DNA from: Salinibacter grassmerensis
Lineage (GTDB): Bacteria; Bacteroidota; Rhodothermia; Rhodothermales; Salinibacteraceae
DNA: 64,000 nucleotides
Reading direction: 5' to 3'
NCBI RefSeq assembly: GCF_947077765.1
Contig: NZ_CAMTTF010000002.1
Location: 372,001-436,000, forward strand
Positions 9,281-16,916 of the stretch are shown piece by piece. Numbering within the stretch: the stretch's first letter is position 1; the number at the start of each line of letters is the position of its first letter. The notes beneath the pieces are model-generated. The model searched no databases, was not told the DNA's origin, and saw nothing but the letters and a program-made list of their open reading frames with translations. The position numbers were made by a program, and so were the translations under genes.

Positions 9281-10057
9281 CTAAAAGAGTTGCAGGGGCA
9301 CGGTGTACGTGAGGCTGGCGGTGACCACGTCGTGACGGAGCGTGGACGGGGGGGAGGACAGCGGAAATGCCTCCGCGTCCGTCGAGGGGCCCAAAGCATC
9401 TTCGGACCCGGCAAAAACCGAGCGGAGGCCTGGGTTGTACCGGAGCTCAAGGCCCAGGCGCCCAGTGGCACCAATGCCGTACCCGAACCCTGCCCCCACG
9501 ACAATCCCCACGTCCCAGCGTCGAAGATCGTCGTCGGCGAGGAGGTCGATACGGTCTTCGAAGACTCCCCGGGCGGAGCGCGCATTGCGCTGCACGGTGC
9601 CCCCGAGTGCCACGTCTACGGAGAGCCCCGCCACGGCGTGAGCGGACAGACGGCCCCGAACCGGGAGGGCGCGCCGCCCGAGCATCGAGCCCTGGATGTA
9701 CGATAGGCGGTACCGCTCCACGGAGTACCGCTCAGACAAAGGCTCAGAGAAGTGGCCGCCCTTCCGGATGTAAAGCAGTTCCGGCTGGAGCGCGTAGGAG
9801 TCGGTGAGCGGGGCGACCAGGAAGGCCCCGGCATGCAGGTCGAGCCGCGGGTTTGCATTGGTTGTGCGCCGTCCCCCGGTGAAGGGGACTTTGCCGTCGC
9901 TCAGAAACCCGAAGGTGGGCCCTGTGCGGAGGCCCACCCGTACATCCTGTGCCGCTGCGCCGGGGACCATGCCTCCCTCAACCGTAAGGCACGCTCCAAC
10001 CAAGAGGACGACAAAGAGGGTCTGTGCGGGGGACCGAAACGAAGAGGATGGCAGCAT
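9281..10057 (-). CDS. Outer-membrane beta-barrel protein (PorT/OmpA-barrel-like)
   Basis: Predicted outer-membrane protein of 258 residues. A signal peptide (residues 1-36, ending GAAAQD) is followed by alternating amphipathic strands starting VRVGLRTGPTFGF and ending with the aromatic-terminated strand SLTYTVPLQLF, as in Bacteroidota small beta-barrels (outer membrane protein beta-barrel domain). The final Phe is typical for recognition by the barrel assembly machinery. Function unknown. It converges with the MATE gene and lies 99 bp downstream of the helicase gene on the same strand. Confidence 0.8.
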   Translation of the reverse strand: MLPSSSFRSPAQTLFVVLLVGACLTVEGGMVPGAAAQDVRVGLRTGPTFGFLSDGKVPFTGGRRTTNANPRLDLHAGAFLVAPLTDSYALQPELLYIRKGGHFSEPLSERYSVERYRLSYIQGSMLGRRALPVRGRLSAHAVAGLSVDVALGGTVQRNARSARGVFEDRIDLLADDDLRRWDVGIVVGAGFGYGIGATGRLGLELRYNPGLRSVFAGSEDALGPSTDAEAFPLSSPPSTLRHDVVTASLTYTVPLQLF

Positions 10058-10156
10058 CCGCGCTACGGGGCGGAATGAAACGAGTGACGGTCTTCGACGA
10101 GGGGGCGTGGAGCAGTGCTCCCGCGAGCGCAGAAGGACGGCCGGCGCCGTCCAGGG

Positions 10157-12412
10157 TTAGGACGAGAAGGGATCGCCCCAGTCTACGTCGTCGGCCCTCC
10201 ACGCATCCTCCGAGGACTCCTCGCTTGTCTGGTTGGGGTTCGGAGAGGATGCAGTGTCCGGGTCTTCCGGGGCATCGCTCCCAATGGCATCGCCGATGTG
10301 CGCGAGCACGGCGTCCCGGATTTCGGGGACGTTCTCCTTTGCCGTCTTCAGGGCGGCCAGGGGCCACGCGTTGCGGCCTTTTGCCTCGTCGTCGCGGCCC
10401 ACCGCGGCGTTCACGCGCCGGTGCAGCATGCGAATCACAACCTCGACGTTGTTCTCCTCGTCGCCCTGGCCCACGACACCGACGAGGGCCTCGTCCGAAG
10501 ACGGGTTGAGCCGATGCAAGACGGTGCCCGCGGCGCTGCGAATGGCGTGATTCAACATCGTGCGGTAGGCGTGCCGCTCGCGGGCCGGGCGGTTGGGCGG
10601 GGGCGGCAGGTCTTCGTCGCCGAGCGGATGATTGCGGTCTACGATCTCCTGTTTGATCTCGTCGGCGTCCGGCACGTTGAGCCCTTGCTCTTCGAGGGCG
10701 TCGAGGGCCTGTTCCACATCGTCGAGGTGCTCTCGGGTGGCCTCGGCCTCGGGCCCGTCCACGGGGAGATAGGCGTCCACGTCGAAGCCCTCAATCTCCT
10801 CGCTTTTTACCTCCGCGGGGTCGCTCGCGCCTCGGCTTTGAGACTCGTCCGCGTCCGTCCCCTGGGTCTCGTCTTCGTCGTCGTGGGCCCGGGCCCAATC
10901 GTCGAGGTCGGCCAGCACCTGTGCCTCCTCGGTTTCATGCTTAAAGTACTGCCAGTGATCGTCCTGGTTGAGGCCCGTGTGGGCCACCACGTGCGCGAGG
11001 TTGTCGGTGTCGTTGCCGTCGGGCAGGGCGCGGAGGGCCCGGCCCACGAACTGGGTGTAGGGGGCGACAGAACGAAATGGACGGAAAAGGGCCGCGACGG
11101 AGATGTTTTTGTTATCGTAGCCCTCCCCCAGAATGCCGACGTGGACCATGGCGTCAAGGTCGCCGTGCTCGTAGGCGCGGAGGCGGCGTTCACGCTCCTC
11201 GGTCGTCATGCCGCGGCTTGCTACGAAGGAGGCTTTGGCGCCGCGGCTCTGGTAGAGGGCCGCTACCTGCTCGGCGTGGCGAATGGAGCAGGCCGCGGCG
11301 AGAATCTGGTGCTGCTCGGTGCCGCGCCGGTTCTTGGCCTGGAGGAGCTGCACGCTGCGGTCCACGATCGTCTCGTTGCAAATGTCCGACAGCGCCACGC
11401 CCCGCGAAAACCACGTCTCCTCGCGCAGGTCCATGATCTCCTGGCGGGTGAACGACTGTTCGTCGCCCTCCACGGTAAATGTCATTTCGGACGCCACCGC
11501 GTCGACCCGGACGATGTTTTTGACGTACCCGGCGTTGATGGCGTCGGCCAGGGAGTAGCGATAGACTGGCTCGGCACGGATGGGACGCTCGTCGCTCCGA
11601 AATGGGGTGGCCGTGCAGTAGATCTTCTTTGCGTCGGGGAACGCCTGATTGACGTTCTGCCACGAGTCGGCAGGGGCGTGGTGCGCCTCGTCCACCAGAA
11701 CGAGGTCGAAGAAATCGGAGGGGAAAAGAGGCAGCCAGCCCTGCAGCTGTTGCACGTTCGCCACGATCACGTCCGCCCGGCGGCAGTCTTCCTCGTTCAC
11801 GCGGCCCCGCTCCAACGCCACCACGCGGGGCAGGCGTGCATCTGGTGGCAGTACGTCGCAGAAATGGTAGAAGCTGCCGGCGCCGCCGAAGGTGCCTTCC
11901 GCCAGGCCGTCTTTGATCGTCAGGTTCGGCGCGACCACCAGGACGCGACCCTCCGCGATCCCGAATGGAGCGCAGGCGATAAGGCCCGACTTCCCACAGC
12001 CCGTGGGCAAGACGACCATGGCCGGAGGCTGCGTCGCGCATTCCGCACCGAAGTGATCGCGCAGCGCCAGGTACCCTTCTTCCTGTGGCGTTCGCAGTTG
12101 GTTGTTGCCCACGATGTGGGCATCGGTGTCCTGGAAGTACTCCTGGATTTTCGCGCGCTCCCGGTCGTGCTGTGCTCGGAGGGCCCTCGTCCGTTCGGTT
12201 GGTTCGTCCCCCTTTGCCCGGTTGCACTCGTGGCACAGCGGGTCGAGGTTGAAAACGGCGTGCTCCCCGCCGTCCGAGAAGGCCTCCCGGTGGTCGAGGT
12301 GCTTCCGCAGAGACGCGCCATCGATCGTGCGTCCGCACTCCCGACACGTCTGCCCGTCGAAGTACTCGACTCGTCGCCGAACGGCCTCGGGGATGTGGCG
12401 GGGGCGGCTCAT
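10157..12412 (-). CDS. HNH endonuclease-SF2 (DEAD/DEAH) helicase fusion protein
   Basis: A 751-residue fusion. Residues about 10-75 are an HNH domain with zinc knuckles C23xxC26 and C60xxC63, the catalytic-type HLDH (38-41) and N55. Residues about 105-475 are a superfamily 2 helicase with motif I PTGCGKS (136-142), motif II DEAH (241-244), motif III TATP (267-270) and motif VI QFVGRALR (454-461). The C-terminal 250 residues are very acidic, include coiled-coil-like stretches, and have no domain that I recognise. The start at 12412 puts a good Met just before RPRHIPEAV; an ATG at 12463 is also in frame. HNH-helicase fusions are often considered part of anti-phage or DNA-repair functions. There is no methyltransferase beside it, so it is not an obvious restriction-modification subunit. 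Confidence 0.88.
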   Translation of the reverse strand: MSRPRHIPEAVRRRVEYFDGQTCRECGRTIDGASLRKHLDHREAFSDGGEHAVFNLDPLCHECNRAKGDEPTERTRALRAQHDRERAKIQEYFQDTDAHIVGNNQLRTPQEEGYLALRDHFGAECATQPPAMVVLPTGCGKSGLIACAPFGIAEGRVLVVAPNLTIKDGLAEGTFGGAGSFYHFCDVLPPDARLPRVVALERGRVNEEDCRRADVIVANVQQLQGWLPLFPSDFFDLVLVDEAHHAPADSWQNVNQAFPDAKKIYCTATPFRSDERPIRAEPVYRYSLADAINAGYVKNIVRVDAVASEMTFTVEGDEQSFTRQEIMDLREETWFSRGVALSDICNETIVDRSVQLLQAKNRRGTEQHQILAAACSIRHAEQVAALYQSRGAKASFVASRGMTTEERERRLRAYEHGDLDAMVHVGILGEGYDNKNISVAALFRPFRSVAPYTQFVGRALRALPDGNDTDNLAHVVAHTGLNQDDHWQYFKHETEEAQVLADLDDWARAHDDEDETQGTDADESQSRGASDPAEVKSEEIEGFDVDAYLPVDGPEAEATREHLDDVEQALDALEEQGLNVPDADEIKQEIVDRNHPLGDEDLPPPPNRPARERHAYRTMLNHAIRSAAGTVLHRLNPSSDEALVGVVGQGDEENNVEVVIRMLHRRVNAAVGRDDEAKGRNAWPLAALKTAKENVPEIRDAVLAHIGDAIGSDAPEDPDTASSPNPNQTSEESSEDAWRADDVDWGDPFSS

Positions 12413-12525
12413 GATGGGCAGGGTCGGATCGACAGGTCCATCGGCGGTACGCACAAACAACATGGCCGCCCGGACAATGGGTTCGGGGCCGGGACAGGGG
12501 GCACGAGGGCGTCCCGGGCGAGGAG

Positions 12526-12810
12526 CTACATCCCGATGGGCTCGGCTTCTCCTCCGTCGCCGTCCTCATCGTGGCTGCCGTCGGAGGCAGGGGTGCGGTC
12601 GCCCACGGACAGCGGCTCGGTGTGGAGGTTTGACTCGTCCTCAATGTCGGCGGAGCGTACGTGGACGCGCCCGTCGGTCTGGTCGACTGAGTAGGTCTCA
12701 AAGTGTTCGTCGGACCAGTCAAGAATGCGGTAGATCTCGTGGCCGAGCTGATCGGCGTCGAGCACAAACCCGACCACCTGATTCTGGGGATCCTGTAGGC
12801 AGTAGTGCAT
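12526..12810 (-). CDS. Small acidic protein of unknown function
   Basis: A 94-residue acidic protein if translated from MHYCLQDPQNQ at 12810. The first 50 residues look folded (QVVGFVLDADQLGHEIYRIL, then WSDEHFETYSVD), while the C-terminal 35 are low-complexity Asp/Glu/Gly. No family is recognised. It lies 113 bp upstream of the HNH-helicase gene on the same strand and could be co-transcribed; a functional link is only a guess. Acidic codon choice and lack of stops on this strand favour a real gene. Confidence 0.55.
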   Translation of the reverse strand: MHYCLQDPQNQVVGFVLDADQLGHEIYRILDWSDEHFETYSVDQTDGRVHVRSADIEDESNLHTEPLSVGDRTPASDGSHDEDGDGGEAEPIGM

Positions 12811-13179
12811 AGAGGGAAGAGCTTGTTCAGAAAGCAATGGCAAACGACAATCCGTGTGTTCGGCAACATCTACACCAGCCGTGCACAACTGGACCAGGGG
12901 CTGTCACTTCGGCATAGGCCGTCGAGAGCGTGGAAGAGCCTGACACCATCCAGGCAAGTCCGGAAGGACGGCCCGACAATCCGTCGCATTCGGCCTTCAC
13001 CGTGAGAGGTTGCCTTAGAACCGGAGGACACGGTATATGGGGCGCCTCAGAGCAGTGTGTTCCCGGAGCGAGTAAGGCGCCATGGTATGAATGCGTACTC
13101 TGGTTAGGTCAGTCAAGGGTCTATTGCTACTCGATCGCGCCCGAGGCGTTTTTACGAACGAAAAACAAGTGAGCGTCGG
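12811..13179. other. Intergenic region, no gene recognised
   Basis: About 370 bp between the end of the threonine deaminase gene and the start of the small acidic ORF. Open frames here are short and lack protein-like composition. Near 13149-13167 an AT-rich inverted repeat (GTTTTT and AAAAAC arms) lies just beyond the threonine deaminase stop and might aid termination, but it is not a classical terminator. Confidence 0.4.
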
Positions 13180-14394
13180 TTAGTTGACTCGTTCTACCTC
13201 GTAGCCGTCGTCCTCGATGGTCGCGATGGTGTTTTCGGCCTGGCCCCGACCGCTGGTAATGACCTCGAACACGAGATACGCCTCCCCCACGTCAAGGCCG
13301 TGTACCGCTCGTTCGTGGCGCACATGCCGGATGTTTGCGCCCTGACCGGCGATGCGCTGGGAAATATCGGCCATCTTCCCCGGCTGGTCGTCGATGCGAA
13401 CCCGAAGACGGAGGAGTTGGATGCGGTCGGCCATGGCGTGGTCCAGGACCTCCTGCAGTCGCGCCGGATCGATGTTGCCGCCACACAGGAGGGGGACGAC
13501 CGTCTCGCCCGTCACGTCAAGCTTGTCGGACAACAGTGCGGCCACCGGAGCGGCCCCTGCGCCTTCCACCAACTGCTTCGCCCGTTCGAGCAACAGCAGG
13601 ATGGCGCCCGCAATTTCGCCGTCGGTGACGGTGAGAACCTCGTCGACGTGATTGTCAATGAGGTCCAGGGTGAGCTCGGACACCCCGCCAGTGGCGATGC
13701 CGTCCGCAATGGTATCGGGGTGGTCGATGGGCACCGGAACGCCCTTCGCGAGGCTTTGAGGAACGGTTGCGGCGCCCTCGGCCTGAACGCCCACCACCCG
13801 CACGTCCGGGGCAATGTCCGCGAGAGCCGTGCTGATGCCGCCGATGAGCCCCCCGCCCCCGATCGGCGCAATTACAGTATCGACGTCGGGCACCTGTTCG
13901 TGGAGTTCGAACCCGAGAGTGCCCTGCCCCGCGACGATGTCCGGGTCGTCGTACGCGTGGACGAAGAGCACGTCGTCGCCCTGGGCCAACTGCCGAGCGC
14001 GGGTCATCGCCTCCTGAAACGTGTCGCCCGTCAGCTCCACGTCCGCCCCGTAGCTGCGCGTCGCGTCAACCTTTGCCTGGGGCGCATTCCGGGGCATGAC
14101 GATGGTCGACGGCAGATCGACTGTCGTCGCCGCCAGGGCAACCCCCTGGGCATGGTTGCCGGCACTGGCGGCCACTACCCGCTCGACGGTCCCCGATGCC
14201 ACCTGTGCGAGCTTGTTGTAGGCCCCTCGCGTCTTGAACGACCCCGTACGCTGCAGGTGCTCCATCTTGAGGATGGCAACGGCCCCGGACAGCTCCGAGA
14301 GCGAGTGACAGGAGTCGATCGGCGTCTTGCGGACGACAGACGGATCGTCCAGGCGCTCACGGGCAGCACGAACGTCGTCGATGGTGACGGACAT
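13180..14394 (-). CDS. ilvA: Threonine ammonia-lyase (threonine deaminase) with C-terminal ACT domain
   Basis: PLP enzyme converting threonine to 2-oxobutyrate, the first step towards isoleucine. In the 404-residue product the PLP lysine is K54 in GSFKTRGAYNK, the phosphate-binding glycine loop is IGGGGLIGGI, and residues about 325-404 form one ACT domain (LRLRVRIDDQPGKMADISQ). The single ACT and short length resemble the TdcB/short IlvA type more than the two-ACT E. coli IlvA, so biosynthetic versus catabolic use is open. The start at 14394 (MSVTIDD) is preferred: the upstream 64 codons are unlike an enzyme N-terminus. Confidence 0.92.
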   Translation of the reverse strand: MSVTIDDVRAARERLDDPSVVRKTPIDSCHSLSELSGAVAILKMEHLQRTGSFKTRGAYNKLAQVASGTVERVVAASAGNHAQGVALAATTVDLPSTIVMPRNAPQAKVDATRSYGADVELTGDTFQEAMTRARQLAQGDDVLFVHAYDDPDIVAGQGTLGFELHEQVPDVDTVIAPIGGGGLIGGISTALADIAPDVRVVGVQAEGAATVPQSLAKGVPVPIDHPDTIADGIATGGVSELTLDLIDNHVDEVLTVTDGEIAGAILLLLERAKQLVEGAGAAPVAALLSDKLDVTGETVVPLLCGGNIDPARLQEVLDHAMADRIQLLRLRVRIDDQPGKMADISQRIAGQGANIRHVRHERAVHGLDVGEAYLVFEVITSGRGQAENTIATIEDDGYEVERVN

Positions 14395-14607
14395 GGACGG
14401 AATTGAAGAGATGGAAAAGGGTGAGTCCTGAAGAGGAGAGAGTCGCCCGTTCGGAATCTCGGCGCCAGCGAACGACCAAAAAAAGAATTTCGCCGAGAAT
14501 GATGTAGGCAATACCAAAACAAAGATAGGAGTCGGGGGCCGTTCGTCCAAACGCCCCAGGCAGGCCCTCAACACCTCGGCCCCCAAAGGCCCTGCTGAAC
14601 ATCTAGT

Positions 14608-14623
14608 TGAAACGACCGTTTCA
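14608..14623. promoter_or_regulatory. Candidate TetR operator upstream of the tetR gene
   Basis: A perfect palindrome TGAAACGACCGTTTCA (6-bp arms, 4-bp centre, extendable to 7-bp arms) sits 40 bp before the regulator start. The same TGRAAC-N4-GTTYCA pattern recurs twice before the neighbouring nitroreductase gene, which supports auto-regulation and control of that gene by this regulator. Confidence 0.65.
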
Positions 14624-14663
14624 TAAAATAGAATTTACTCTCCATCATGGCTCTACCCTCCTC

Positions 14664-15263
14664 ATGCCCCGATCCCCGACGTTCGACCGCGACGCTAAGG
14701 TTGAGCAGGCGATGCAGCTCTTCTGGGAAAAGGGGTACGAATCGACCAGCGTCCAGGACCTGGTCGATCACCTAGGCCTCAACCGCAGTAGTCTGTACAA
14801 TGCCTTCGGGGGCAAGCATGACCTGTACCTCGAGGCACTTGACCGCTACCGCCAGGAGGACATTGAGTGGCTGCAAGGGCAGCTTCAAGAGGCGCCCACG
14901 GCGGTAGAGGGCATTCGGCAGGCCTTCGTGGCGGTGGCGGAGCGGGCGACGGAGAGCTGCTGCGGGTGCTTTACGACCAACGCGGCGGTGGAGTGTGCCC
15001 CGCGCGACGCGTCGACCCAGGAGCGGGCGCAGAAAAGCTTTGCGAAAATGCGCTCCCTGTTCCGGACGGCCGTAGAGCAGGCCCAGGCGGAGGGGGCGAT
15101 CGACTCGTCCCGAGACGCAGAGGCGCTTGGCTGCCATCTCACAAACGTCTACAACGGCATCCATCTGACCGCCAAGACGGACCCACCCGATGAGGTTGTG
15201 CAGGACATCGTTGAGGAGACCCTCCGGGGACTGACGTGTTCGTCGCCCAATTCGACGCCGTGA
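14664..15263 (+). CDS. TetR/AcrR family transcriptional regulator (NemR-like)
   Basis: A 199-residue one-component repressor. The helix-turn-helix is in residues about 10-55 (AMQLFWEKGYESTSVQDLVD followed by LGLNRSSLYNAFGGK), which matches the TetR N-terminal domain. The ligand domain carries a Cys-rich CCGCFTTNAAVE stretch where NemR-like regulators have GCxxxN, hinting at electrophile or thiol-reactive sensing (inference). The ATG at 14664 fits the HTH spacing; 14607 would place translation through the operator. The next gene is a nitroreductase on the same strand, as is common for NemR-type repressors that control flavoenzymes. Confidence 0.88.
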   Translation: MPRSPTFDRDAKVEQAMQLFWEKGYESTSVQDLVDHLGLNRSSLYNAFGGKHDLYLEALDRYRQEDIEWLQGQLQEAPTAVEGIRQAFVAVAERATESCCGCFTTNAAVECAPRDASTQERAQKSFAKMRSLFRTAVEQAQAEGAIDSSRDAEALGCHLTNVYNGIHLTAKTDPPDEVVQDIVEETLRGLTCSSPNSTP

Positions 15264-15318
15264 CCCCCAGCGGCCTTGCCCAGATTAGACTGCGTCACAA
15301 GAACGTGATGACCGAATC

Positions 15319-15334
15319 TGGAACACTCGTTCCA
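15319..15334. promoter_or_regulatory. Candidate TetR operator 1 upstream of the nitroreductase gene
   Basis: Palindrome TGGAACACTCGTTCCA with perfect 6-bp arms and a 4-bp centre, in the same TGRAAC-N4-GTTYCA format as the site before tetR. It is about 100 bp before the nitroreductase start. Confidence 0.6.
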
Positions 15335-15358
15335 AAAAGGGTTTTGAGGCAGCGAGGT

Positions 15359-15374
15359 TGAAACAGACGGTCCA
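15359..15374. promoter_or_regulatory. Candidate TetR operator 2 upstream of the nitroreductase gene
   Basis: TGAAACAGACGGTCCA matches TGRAAC-N4-GTTYCA with one mismatch in the right arm. It begins exactly 40 bp after the previous site, close to four helical turns, so two dimers could bind the same face of the DNA. Confidence 0.5.
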
Positions 15375-15434
15375 GAACGACGGGCTACTCGTCCACACCG
15401 ATTTTCACTATCCCACGCTCGCCCACTCGATTCC

Positions 15435-16079
15435 ATGGCACCCTCTTCGACCGCGCAGCATCCGAAGACGGCCGATCCCGACCACGACATCCTCCCTCTC
15501 TTCCGCGAGCGGTGGAGTCCCCGTGCGTTCGCCGATCAACGTGTGGAGCCGGAGAAGATCCGGCGCATGTTGGAGGCGGCGCGGTGGACGATGTCCTCCT
15601 ACAACGAGCAGCCGTGGCGGTACGTCATTGCGTCGCAACATGACGATCCGGAGGCGCACGAACGGCTCCTCGACTGCCTCATCGACGCAAATCAGGCCTG
15701 GGCCCAGGATGCGCCGGTGCTGATGATGTCCTTCTACAGGGAGACGTTTGCGGGGAACGGCCGCCCAAACCGGTGCGCGCCCCACGACGTGGGTGCTGCC
15801 TCCGCCGCGCTCACATTTCAGGCGACGGAGATGGACCTCTACGTTCACCAGATGGCTGGCATTCACAAGGACGTGGCCCGCGAGACCTACGACGTGCCGG
15901 ACGACTTCGAGCCGATGGCGGGCCTTGCGGTGGGATACCTGGGGGATCCCGAGACGCTGAGCGAGGACAAGCAGACGACCGAACAGTCGCCCCGCTCCCG
16001 CCGGTCGCTCGACGAGTTCGTGTTCGAGGATGAGTGGGAGACCTCGGCGGATATCGTCGCGAACGGGTCGTCCGACTAA
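15435..16079 (+). CDS. Nitroreductase family flavoprotein
   Basis: FMN-dependent nitro/quinone reductase family protein, 214 residues. The family start motif RWSPRAFADQRVEPEKIRRM is followed by AARWTMSSYNEQPWRYVIA, the FMN-contacting region, and a later GLAVGYLGDPE segment near the C-terminus contacts the flavin phosphate. Such enzymes reduce nitroaromatics, quinones or other electrophiles with NAD(P)H. Its location behind a TetR gene with shared palindromes suggests inducible detoxification. Confidence 0.9.
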   Translation: MAPSSTAQHPKTADPDHDILPLFRERWSPRAFADQRVEPEKIRRMLEAARWTMSSYNEQPWRYVIASQHDDPEAHERLLDCLIDANQAWAQDAPVLMMSFYRETFAGNGRPNRCAPHDVGAASAALTFQATEMDLYVHQMAGIHKDVARETYDVPDDFEPMAGLAVGYLGDPETLSEDKQTTEQSPRSRRSLDEFVFEDEWETSADIVANGSSD

Positions 16080-16479
16080 GTGGAGGCTTTTGGCCAGGTG
16101 CGCACAAAGTGCCTCTACTGGGGATCCACTGGGCTCGTGGATCCCGTCATGGCCGTCTCGAGAACACTCTGCCTCGTCACCGACGGCACGGCGGCCATGC
16201 TCGGTCGGCTTGGCTTTCTCGATCACCTCCGGGTTGAACCTGGAGTGGCTGTGCTCGCGAGCGCGAACGTACTGGTCACCCCGCCGCCGCGCGCCCTGAA
16301 AGGATCGGGCTCACGCCGGCTTCACGATTAGCTTTGTTTCTGCCGTCGTCGCACACGCAGCGCTTGGAGATCTTTTGTCCGACCTCATCCTGCCAGCGGC
16401 GGCATTTGCGCTTCTGATGACCTCATACGTACTCTACCACCGGCAATACCGAACCGAAGAGGCTCCCGGTAAGGCGTGA
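16080..16479 (+). pseudogene. Possible decayed small membrane-protein gene
   Basis: No intact gene fits. One frame, starting at the ATG of 16150, reads a protein-like stretch (SRTLCLVTDGTAAMLGRLGF, later VAVLASANVLV) and stops at 16331. A different frame from about 16318 to 16479 reads a good membrane-type C-terminus (SAVVAHAALGDLL, then PAAAFALLMTSYVLYHRQYR) but has no start codon of its own. This looks like one small multi-TM protein broken by a frameshift. The family is not recognised, and the possibility that neither part was ever coding remains. Confidence 0.3.
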
Positions 16480-16505
16480 GAGCCCCACGGCCGCTGAGTT
16501 GACAT

Positions 16506-16811
16506 ATGCCGTCCCCAAAACCGACCTTCAAGTCCATGACTGTTCAGTCTCCCCTTCGCGACTTTTTTGAGCAAGAGCTCGGTGCCTCCAATCAGGGGCG
16601 TCGTTTTGGAACGGGGGTGCAGGTGTCCACCGAGCATCTCGTTAGCCACCTGGTGGAGCAGACGGCACACCGCGCCGCGCTGGACGCCGCCACGCACCGG
16701 CAGGAGTCTGCGACGTCCTCGGGGGAGACGGCCGGGGTGTCCTGGAAGCACGTGCTGATGGTGGCCGCTCTGACCGAATTGCGGCCCGTGAAACTCCTAT
16801 CGAAAAACTGA
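16506..16811 (+). CDS. Hypothetical small protein
   Basis: A 101-residue frame (or 91 from MTVQSPLR at 16536). It has no recognised domain. Helical, charged segments (PLRDFFEQELGA, VSTEHLVSHLVEQTAHRAAL) give it a protein-like look, but the composition is less acidic than neighbours. It stands alone between the remnant and the ABC exporter. It could be a genuine small gene or a chance frame. Confidence 0.4.
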   Translation: MPSPKPTFKSMTVQSPLRDFFEQELGASNQGRRFGTGVQVSTEHLVSHLVEQTAHRAALDAATHRQESATSSGETAGVSWKHVLMVAALTELRPVKLLSKN

Positions 16812-16916
16812 ATCGCCCGGAGAGCGTCAGAACGCTGACAAGCACAGGGCCCTACGTCACGTGCCGGATCGCCGCTGACCCACCTACACCTTTGTCTTTT
16901 CTTCCGTTGTACGTCT

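Noticed and set aside
7987-9585. A 532-codon minus-strand frame
   Set aside because: It overlaps the MATE gene antisense; composition is His/Arg/Pro/Gly-rich as expected of a shadow.
10115-12694. An 859-codon open frame on the plus strand
   Set aside because: It lies antisense to the HNH-helicase gene, whose motifs are complete. The plus frame is Gly/Arg/Val-rich with no domain and arises from high GC.
10157-12810. Type I or III restriction-modification locus
   Set aside because: A helicase and nuclease are present but there is no methyltransferase or specificity subunit nearby.
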